From Plenodomus lindquistii (Eukaryota; Ascomycota; Dothideomycetes; Pleosporales; Leptosphaeriaceae), in assembly GCA_025504975.1 (NCBI GenBank), contig JANUWI010000001.1, positions 4,216,001-4,280,000 of the forward strand: DNA of 64,000 nucleotides, given 5' to 3'. This document shows positions 56,224 through 64,000 of this stretch, one piece after another. Within the stretch, counting starts at the first letter, position 1. Each line of letters starts with the position of its first letter. The translations under genes were made by a program, and so were the position numbers. Under the pieces are notes generated by a model. The model did not search any database. It saw nothing but the letters and a program-made list of their open reading frames with translations, and was not told the origin of the DNA.

Positions 56224-57690
56224 ATGCCCATTCCCACAAGGAAAACATATCATACGCCAGTCAAAAACTATCTGGAGACTGAAATCACATTTTTCAAGCA
56301 ACCAAAGCTCCAATGGGTCACTGTGAAACGCCTCGGAACCATGGGGGGTGGTCTTAACGCTGGAATCGCCATGGTGCGCTTCAAAGATGACCCGCTCCAT
56401 CGAGTGTTCATCGAAAAAAGATTCAAGCCCCATGATGTAGGAGAGCGCACGGCACATAAGGAGGTAAGCTTGCTGAAGCAAGTTGGGGACCATGCAAATA
56501 TCACGAAAATGCTTGATCACTTCATCGATGAAGAAGCACACAGGGCATGCGTGTACTTGGAATTCTGCGACAAAGGTAGCCTGCTAGATATGCTACGACA
56601 AGGTGACGGTACCCAACGAATCAATGAGCACAAAGTCTGGGAATGGCTTTGCCAAATTATGGAAGCTTTGGTCTATTGCCATTTTGGACCAAATCCTGAA
56701 AACGAGACCGAGAGTCTTAATTGGGCTACTATTTATCATCGAGACGTCAGTAAGTGACCATCATCACTCATCAACTCGCGGCTCCACTGATCGAACGTAG
56801 AGCCAGGTAACATTTTATTAACTCGGGATAAGTCCAAAACACGCGTCATTGCCAAACTTGCGGATTTCGGCTGTGCTATCTCCGACGAGTGGACTTACCA
56901 GACAAAGGATGTTTCCATGGCATCTAATGCCTCGCCTCAAACGCCGGGTTTTGATCCTCCAGAGTATCCGAAGTTCTCTAGTGCTAGTGATGTATGGCAG
57001 CTAGCACTTGCGTTCGTTTGCGTCTGTAACTACGAAAAGGAAGCGCCTCGTAGTCGTTTGCATCGAAACGGGAAGCAGTGGGATCGGGCGAGGCCAGCAG
57101 GGCCCAGTCACTCATGGAACCTGAGCCAAGCACTCAGGTCGTGTTTGGTGGAGGATGTGGCGCAGAGACCTGGGGCTCTGCACTCCCTTCAGATCGTACG
57201 TGGTGCTTACGATAGCACGCGACAGACTTTACCAGCAGACACACAGCCACTAGAAATCCTTGAAAAGGATGTTAGTGTCAGAAGTCGTCCCAAAGACGCC
57301 ATGTCCATCAGCGGCTTTGAACAACCCGCAATGTACTCGGCCTCGGGCCAGGGCTATCCTCTGGCTCCCTTGAGGCCTGGACCAGAACCACAACGACCGG
57401 GCCTTCCCGTACACATTCTCTCGGATCCTGGGGCTGATCAGGCAGGGCGATTGTCGTACAGTCACATGGGTTTCTTGAATGGCCAAAGGTATATGCGAAG
57501 CCCAATTCCTGAAGGACGTTATGCGAGAGAGGTCCCGTACCTTTACGATATCTTGGGCGAGGACGGGGGTGGCAATGAAGATGACTATATGCAGGACGTT
57601 GACCAGTCGCTGCACAGAGCGCAATATCGGTATCAGGTCGAGCATCCTCCCTGGGACCCGCGGCGGCCGCGGTATGGTCGGCGACACTGA
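56224..57690 (+). CDS. Divergent Ser/Thr protein kinase, NEK-like
   Basis: Two exons, 56224-56749 and 56801-57690, with a 51-nt intron, give 471 residues. The kinase domain has a weak glycine loop (GTMGGGLNAG), the ATP-binding Lys in VFIEKRF, HRDVKPGNIL completed by the splice, DFG in LADFGCAI and a PPEY in place of APE. The catalytic Lys, Asp and DFG are all present, so it could be active. The C-terminal 170 residues are Pro/Gly/Tyr-rich and disordered. An in-frame ATG at 56047 would add 59 residues; the TATA-like and CT-rich sequence lies between the two, so I prefer 56224. Closest families are the fungal NEK-type kinases; no specific role can be given. Confidence 0.8.
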
Positions 57691-57703
57691 CTGATTGTCG
57701 CTG

Positions 57704-59547
57704 TCAACGACTACGCCAGCCCCAAGATTCTTCAAGTTGTACGATGGCTGCGGTGGGTGGGAAGCCATGAGCTCGTTCACAATCATACCACAAGTCTCGT
57801 AGTTGTTCTTGATCTTGTCTTTCCGTGAAACGGTCACCAACTGAGCTTTGTTAGCTACATGGTAATGCAGGTGTCAAGTACTTCTCGATCAAGAAAAAAC
57901 AAACCTACCTAGAGCAATTGCAAAGCATGCAACAAACTTGCCGGGGAAGACCTTGGGGTTCGATTGCGCAACACCGCACAAAGTTCGAACACTATCTTGA
58001 GCCTGCCGATCTACCAGCTCTCGTGATTGTTTGCGTGCTGGCCCAAGTTGCGGTATAGATGGGTCGTGAACAGCAAGCAGCATGTGGGCGAGTGTGTTAT
58101 ATTGTGTGCCCATGACGTGAGACTTCTCGTGAAAGCGTATGTCAGGAAAGAACCTTCCGCTTCCGTCGCGGTCCCTGCGAAAGAAGAAGGGGTCGAAACT
58201 TTGCGGTCTACAGGTTCTCCACGACGTGTTCTCTTCCATGAGCTGATTGTATCTTGTGACACTATGCCTGCCCTCGCCAAAGACAAAGTTACTTACATCC
58301 CCAAGATGTGCAATTGTCCGTGTCGCCCAGACGGAGTCATTTGCTGGCTCAAAGGAGCGATCAGCTGGAAATATGTGCAGTTGAAAAGCGCGCTGAGTCA
58401 TGAGAGAAATCCATAGCTCCTGGCGGAACGCAGCCCAGTAGATAGCTTGACGGAAACTAGGCCCACTAGTGGCAGCATACGACTGTTCGGCTGCGCGTAT
58501 GATGGCTTGGGTACCAAACAGATGGCCTTGAGGGTCGCTACCTATGACGCTGATATTCATTTCCTCCAACAGACGCAGGATGATGGTAGCTGCAAGGAGA
58601 GACTCTTCCTTGATAGCAATACTGTCGTTGAGCGCTGGGATTAGCGTGTCGAAACAGCGCTGGTAATATGAATCTGCTATGTAGGGATCGAAATCTGTTG
58701 TTCGGCTCAGCTGGCGAGCCGAGAGTGCTAGTATGGCGTTCATCAGTGTGCTGTTTTGCTTGGCTCGCTGGACGACATGTACACCGAAATGACATTGGTT
58801 GTCCATCATGTCGAACTGGCACGAATCAGCAAGAGGCACCTAGATGCTATTTGAACAAGACGTACGAATAAAGCTACGTTCTCAATGTAATGCTGTAGCA
58901 GCATAGCCTCCTGCTCGTGCTCTAATGGCCACAAAATGGGTGCGCCTGGAGGCTGTTGATAAACGAAGGTACTAGGTCCCGGTTGATGGTAAGAATCTGT
59001 GCTGGCTGAGTGATTGTGTGACACGGTACGACTCAAGGCTGGCGGAAGCACTGGAGACTCGGCGTTCAGCAAGGACAGGACGGTGAAGCCTTCTGTTGGG
59101 GTTATTAGTGGAGCAGAGGGCGTTCCGTTGTCACGGATATCATTACTCGCAGACGCGGGAGTTGCAGACGAATAGGAGCTGGGATGGGGACTGTCAAGGG
59201 GAGAATGGCCATCTTCTGTGTACTGGGAGCGAATCTCGCTGGACTCGTCTAGGAACTGTACTGTTGTGACGGGTTAGTGCGACGAGTGCATGGAACCGTC
59301 TTGGTGCTACAGTACTTCGAGGTGGTAGCGAGACCCAGGGCTGATCATCACTGAAGGACTTGGAAATGGAAGAGCGACGGAATCGTCTGCCTGTCTCATA
59401 TGTGCATTCTTTCTTTGCGTGCTGGCAACGACCACAAGTTGGTTCCTTGCCGTCACACCGGTAATGACGCGTGCGGCAGCGAATACTGGGATTCATCAGC
59501 ATTGCCGGCCATGTGTAAACATGGATGGTGACGACACACCATGGCAT
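57704..59547 (-). CDS. Zn2Cys6 transcription factor with fungal-specific middle domain
   Basis: Five exons, 59547-59540, 59485-59316, 59260-58866, 58815-57909 and 57840-57704, give about 538 residues. The zinc cluster is CX2CX6CX6CX2CX6C at residues 3-30: MPC, then IRCRTRHYRC, then TCGRCQHAKKEC. The first Cys codon is created by splicing the 8-nt exon 1 to exon 2. The regulatory region reads HYIENVALF then FDMMDNQCHFGVHVVQRA, LNAILALSARQLSR and a helical middle domain. The last exon adds DRFTERQDQEQLRDLWYDCE, a motif at the end of ARCA-type fungal regulators. It is probably nuclear; targets unknown. Junction 2 (59315/59260) has an alternative that also stays in frame. Confidence 0.88.
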
Positions 59548-60102
59548 TGGTGGTTCGCGTCCTTGTGATTTGCTATTGCATGCAGATGGAGAGGCTTGTT
59601 CGCATGGAGTTGGACGCGGCGGGCTGACTTACGAAGATGGGACGTGTGGCAGCAATAGGCGTCGGGCTCCAAGTTGAGAAATGTAGGCCGAGTTTGAGCA
59701 CTAGACAGTCCAACCACATCCGGTGTGTTAGTAAGGCGCTAGACCAACCCACACAAACCATCCAAGACCCTGAAGAGACACGATGAAAATCTTGTCCTAC
59801 TAGGTGTATTGTAGAGAGGAGGATGAATACATGGAGCACTGTACAAGAGGTGGATGTGTGCTTTTGATGCATACAAATCACATCAGAACTGATTGCTTGG
59901 ATTTGCAGCGGCATCTGTGACCTACCTGTCCCGCCATGCTACCTACACAGTATGTACTGTGTGTACCTACATGCGAGTCCATGTGTTTTGGAATTGTGAG
60001 AGACAATACATGCCATGCCACATTGGCTGCCATTGCAGGGAGATGCGACGACAACTCGGGCCGAACGAAGCGTCTCATCAGCAGCAGCTCCCAGCCCCCG
60101 GC

Positions 60103-60134
60103 CCTCAGCTCCTCAGCTCCTCAGCTCCCCAGCT
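60103..60134. repeat. Octanucleotide tandem repeat
   Basis: Three exact CCTCAGCT units followed by one CCCCAGCT variant, 32 bases. Confidence 0.85.
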
Positions 60135-60509
60135 CCCCAGGAGAGCTCGTGGCATGGAGCAGGCAGGTGGCGCAGGCGGGCCACGGCACTGCGGCAGGAT
60201 TCAAGCAGAGGATCAATAGAGTCGAGTCGAGTAGAATCCCCCGAAGCATGGCCGGCTGCATGGGCCCTGACTGGCACCACTGGCTTTTGCGGAGTTTGCT
60301 CCAGCTCGTGTTCCGCACTTGTCCGCCCGCCCGCCCGCCCACCAGCGCCGTCGACATGCCTACCTAGGAGTAGGGACTCTGGGCAGGTAGTAGACTACTC
60401 GACTTGCTGCCGTGCCGTCGCAGCCATGGTGTTTGCGCTCTCTCTCTTGTCACCTTGACCACGCGCCCGTCATGTAAAAGCGAGCCACGGCATACACATA
60501 GACATTCGT

Positions 60510-60561
60510 GACGACGACGACGACGACGACGACACCAACACCAACACCACCACCACCACCA
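60510..60561. repeat. (GAC)8 plus CCA/ACC-rich trinucleotide tracts in a 5' leader
   Basis: Eight GAC units at 60510-60533 pass into ACC/ACA-type triplets up to about 60561. The tract ends about 65 bases before the receptor ATG, so it is probably transcribed. Confidence 0.9.
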
Positions 60562-60624
60562 CCCCTCCCACCTAGGCAGAGCCCCCCTCTGCACGCCCCC
60601 GGCGGCGACTGCGGGCGGCGCACC

Positions 60625-61868
60625 ATGGCTTCTGCCTTCACGCCCGACGAGTGGGCCTATCTCGAGGCCAACAAGAACGACTCGCGCGTGGCCGAGGTGC
60701 GCTGGGTGTACAGCGTGCCCTTGGCCGCTGCCATTCTCAGCACCGGACTGCGCCTGTGGGCCAAGCGATATGGCAGGAACGGCATCACCCTCGACGACCA
60801 CCTCATCCTGCTGGCCACCGTCTGCGTCATTGGGCAGTGCGCCGTAGGCCTGGGCTATGGTACGGCCTCGACTCCCGCTGCAGAGCATCCATAGCCACCC
60901 GCTTCAGCTAACATGAATGACCTGTCCCAGGCCCGCCCCATGGCATCGGCCGCCACGTAAACGTCGTCTCCCCCTACGACCAGATGATGGTGCGCAAAGG
61001 CGACTACATCTTCAGCCACTTCTACGACATCGCCCTCGTCTCCGTCAAGCTCGGCATCCTCGCCTTCTACCACCGCGTCTTTGTCCATCCCGTCTTCCGC
61101 CGTGTCGTCCTTGCGCTTGCTGCGCTGGTGCTCGTGTGGGGCCTTGGCATCACCATCACCCTCTGCCTTGCCTGCCGCCCACTGTCCGCCTACTGGGACG
61201 TCAACGTCCGCGGCCAGTGTCTCCAAATGGTCCCCTTCACCTACTTCACCAACATCTTCAACCTCGCCACCGACGTCTTCATCTTCCTGCTGCCCGTGCC
61301 CATGATCTGGCACTTGCAGTTGCAGACCAAGAAGAAGCTAATGCTCAGCCTCATCTTTTGCTTGGGCCTGGGCACATGTGTCGTCTCCTCCATCCGTCTG
61401 ACCATCATCCTGGGCCGCAGCAGTCCCGACTTCACTTGGTACTACGTGCCTCTGGGCGCCTACTCCGTCTTCGAGCCGCTTGGCGGCATACTGGCCACGA
61501 ATTTGCCCATCATATGGCACATGTTCCGCAAGCGCAACGCTCACCTCCAAGGCATCTCTGCCGTCAAGTCACATTCAAACTCTGGCACAACACCTACCAT
61601 TGGCTCGCGCCGCAGTCGCTTCGCCATTGCCCTCGGATTGACCACCCACGACCGCACCCGCAACGATAGTGCCAACCAAACTGTCACGGAGAACGTTATG
61701 CCTGCCGGCACTGACTGGCAGCGTCTTGAAGATTTGGAGAGTCAGAAGCCGGATCCCAACATATGGACTACTGTAGAGCGAATCGGCACAGACGGTTCAG
61801 ATGGCGGCCCTTCAGAACTCCCCCTCAAGCCTGGAATGAAAAAGACGGTGTGGAATGTCAGAAGGTGA
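60625..61868 (+). CDS. Fungal rhodopsin-family seven-helix membrane protein
   Basis: Two exons, 60625-60859 and 60931-61868, with a 71-nt intron, give 390 residues. The domain is the integral-membrane 'fungal rhodopsin' type (PF20684-like), common in Pezizomycotina and often near CFEM receptors. Seven hydrophobic segments are visible. Conserved marks include GLRLWAKRYGRNGITLDD, GLGYGPPHGIGRHV, CRPLSAYWDV with QCLQMV (paired Cys), NLATDVFIFLLPVPMIW, and YYVPLGAYSVFEPLGGILATNLP. The cytosolic tail of about 110 residues is Ser/Thr-rich. No CFEM domain precedes it. The ligand is unknown; sensing of an extracellular cue is the usual inference. Confidence 0.9.
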
Positions 61869-62428
61869 ACCGCACTATTCCGCCCATTCCTGCACTCAGT
61901 AATCGCAGTTGAACACACCAGAGCATGTCATCAACTCACATGTCACAAAACTATGAGCCGTGTACGGCTCCCCGGGTCGCGGGCTTCTTACGAGCACTGT
62001 ACAAGCCTGAAACTGTACTGTTTTGGCGCCATGGCACGATCTTCCCTGATACAACGGGAAATGCATCATGTCTTCTTCCCTTCTCTCGTCCTTTTATGAT
62101 ATCCCTGCATTGCCCTTGTTTGAAATGGAATCATGTTATCTAAACTCTGTTTGGCTACTTCTATAAGAATTGATTCGCCGTCATCTGCATGATCTCGCAC
62201 TTTTGTTCGACGCTCGTCCCACTTCCTTGGACTAGTGCAGCGGTGACAAGCTCAGCGTGCTATATCATTAGGCCATGTTCCCTTCGTGTGTTCAAGGATT
62301 CGTGTACAACTCATCAGCAAAGGGTCTCATTCAGGTCAGAAGGTTCAACGCTCAAGACTATACATCCCAGGGCAGCTACTATTTCCGTACTTTTTTCCCT
62401 ATCGACGACTACTTCACATACCAACTTT
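61869..62428. other. Convergent 3' intergenic region
   Basis: 560 bp between the receptor gene stop and the carboxylesterase stop. AT-richer, no gene or repeat seen. Confidence 0.5.
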
Positions 62429-64000
62429 TCAGTACGGTACCTTGGCCGCAAGTTCCTTCCAGAAATCACACCTCTTACCTCTTCCGCCTTCCCATGCGCT
62501 TGCGTCGGCCAAGTTGATCTGATTGGAAACTCCTGGGTCACTGTACACGTTGTACTTGAGGTTCTCTGTCGTCTCGACAAATGTGGCGACGCCACCTGTT
62601 GCGTTCAAGTTTAGGAGCACTGGTTTTTGCTCATTCCATTGTGGCCACTGGATCATCTGTCCACCGTATCCGGCAGCAGCAGGGACAGTGCTGTTGGCAA
62701 CGCCACCCTTTGCGTCTTCAACGCTGATTACCGGAGAATCGACAGTGATAAAATTGCCCCATATCTTGCGGAACGCATGTTTGAAAGAAGCTCCCGGTGT
62801 CGGTGTCCCAGACCAGAGCGCCTGCAGGTCGTAGCCGTGATAACTCGGCGGGGCACTAAACTGGTATTTCCAGCCTTGAGGGAAAGCCGCTGCCGCCCAG
62901 TACGAGGGACAGTCAAACGCGTACTCGGCGAAGACGTTGAAGACGCGTTGCTGTTGGCCAGAACCGAATTCGGAAACGTTGACTGCCGTTGGTGTCCCAG
63001 TGCCCGACGTGGAGAACTTTGCTGCGTTAGGGTTGACATTGTGTGTATCTCCCGCGTAGCTGTACTGCTTTTCAACAGCTGATCGATCAGATCCTGAGAA
63101 GCTAGGGAAGGTTGTGCTAATATAGTTCCTGAAGTCTTGCAGGGTTTTGGTGGTGGGTGGGCTGAGGGGAACACCCTCGTTGGCCATGTTTCCAGAGAGC
63201 ACCCTCTTTCCCTGGAGCGCCTTTGCGAGGAGCTGCTTGGTGAGGCGATCTTTGACAAAAGATCCGTCTGTGACGGGAAGGAAGGCAAAGGTTCCAAAAG
63301 GTCCGGCTTCTGACACCCTCGCACTAGCATTCTGTAGGATTACAGTGTCGGCGTCGCGAAGACACTTGAGCTTATCACTCGACTTTGCGCAGCCAGCGTA
63401 ATTTACAAACTGGCTGTATGCCTGAGCGGGTCCGTTGTCGTTGTAGTTATGCTGGGATGGTAACCAAGGGCTGGCCGCAATGACATTCTGGAACAGCTTC
63501 TCCTTTTGTTTTCCGCCGTAAGCTTGAGCTTGGTAAAGAACTGCGCCAGCACCTGCGCTTTCGCCTGCAATGGTGACTCTACTGGCATCGCCTCCAAACT
63601 TGCTAATATGGCTTTGCACCCATTTGAGCGCAAAATTCATATCTAGCAGTCCTGCATTTAGCGTACCGCCCGCCTTGACATCGTCACCCGCAAGAAAACC
63701 AAAGGCACCTAAGCGGTATTGAATGATGACGCTGATGAAGCTGTTGTTGTTGGTAGTGAGAAACTCGGTTGGGTCCAAACCACTTGCGCTGAACAAGCCA
63801 TAACCTCCACCATCTAAAATTGGTCAATGCATGTCACTGTAGAGTAGGTAGTAGATTTGCCACTCACGGATCCAAAAGAAGACGGGCAAATTCTTCGCAT
63901 TGGCTGGGGCATAGACGTTGAGGAACAGACAGTCTTCGTTTCCGAGCGCAGACGTGAATCCATACGCAGCCGGCGTTTGTGATGAAGCACCCGTCTGAGG
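62429..64000 (-). CDS. Type-B carboxylesterase/lipase, N terminus outside window
   Basis: Two exons are visible, 64000-63868 (continuing past the window edge) and 63813-62429, with a 54-nt intron; the visible part is about 506 residues. Type-B carboxylesterases split carboxylic esters and most fungal ones are secreted. The first visible exon has the EDCLFLNVYAP motif, and splicing completes the oxyanion loop WIHGGGYGLFSAS. The nucleophile elbow is TIAGESAGAG. Later features are the acidic region SGNMANEGVPL, then SFKHAFRKIWGNF, the likely catalytic His region, and WPQWNEQKPVLLNL near the C terminus. The signal peptide, if any, is outside the window. The gene appears intact over the visible part. 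Confidence 0.93.

Larger units (their letters stand above)
59548..60624. promoter_or_regulatory. Divergent promoter region (Zn2Cys6 factor / rhodopsin-family gene), 1.1 kb
   Basis: Starts of the two genes face away from each other. Tandem repeats at 60103-60134 and 60510-60561 are listed separately. The last 150 bp before the receptor gene is C-rich leader. Confidence 0.45.

Noticed and set aside
58816..58865. Shorter 26-nt intron ending at 58840 in the Zn2Cys6 gene
   Set aside because: 26 nt is too short for a fungal intron. The acceptor at 58816 gives a 50-nt intron and the better family match ALFFDMMD.
1..64000. CRISPR array, rRNA, tRNA genes, or an intact transposon
   Set aside because: No regular spacer repeats, no rRNA sequence, no convincing tRNA box B, and no transposase or reverse-transcriptase motif were found by reading. 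A tRNAscan-SE run would be needed to exclude a tRNA.

Overview
This 64 kb window is nuclear DNA of a filamentous ascomycete. Genes are densely packed on both strands, most introns are 46-130 nt with GT...AG ends, and the products (Zn2Cys6 regulator, fungal rhodopsin-family receptor, FAR-17a-like protein, SEY1, RCF2, MED6, SEC22, RAB11) belong to Pezizomycotina. Gene content and style suggest Dothideomycetes, probably Pleosporales; that placement is inference. No CRISPR array, rRNA, tRNA or intact transposon was recognised.

Left part (1-24 kb): the tail of a Gly/Gln-rich protein; a TDA3-like FAD oxidoreductase; SEY1 (ER fusion GTPase); a conserved unknown; RCF2 (respiratory supercomplex factor); a Pumilio-family RNA-binding protein; a large alpha/beta hydrolase of prolyl-oligopeptidase type; a SLY41-like transporter divergent from it; RAB11; and a chromodomain protein with five CCCH zinc fingers. 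One intron of the chromodomain gene is almost filled by a 75-bp inverted repeat.

Middle (24-44 kb): an amino-acid/GABA/choline-type permease; a 1452-residue single-exon SANT plus WD40 plus Cys-rich protein; a microsatellite cluster; an enolase-phosphatase E1 gene (methionine salvage) with four unusually long introns; a 3-kb repeat-rich upstream region; a KSP1-like kinase; a second FAD oxidoreductase; and MED6 head-to-head with an MMTAG2-like gene.

Right part (44-64 kb): an amidase with an intact Ser-Ser-Lys triad; the R-SNARE SEC22; an Asx-homology (DEUBAD) protein; a FAR-17a/AIG1-like membrane protein; a disordered unknown; a 2.65-kb gene-poor stretch; a divergent Ser/Thr kinase whose stop lies 13 bp from that of a convergent Zn2Cys6 factor; a seven-helix rhodopsin-family protein; and a type-B carboxylesterase cut by the window end.

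Functionally the window is mostly housekeeping: SEY1, SLY41-like, RAB11 and SEC22 all act in ER, Golgi or endosome traffic, and the chromodomain, SANT/WD40, DEUBAD and MED6 proteins act on chromatin or transcription. There is no evidence for a biosynthetic cluster. Exon boundaries were placed by hand from splice consensus plus frame and family continuity, so individual junctions could be off.
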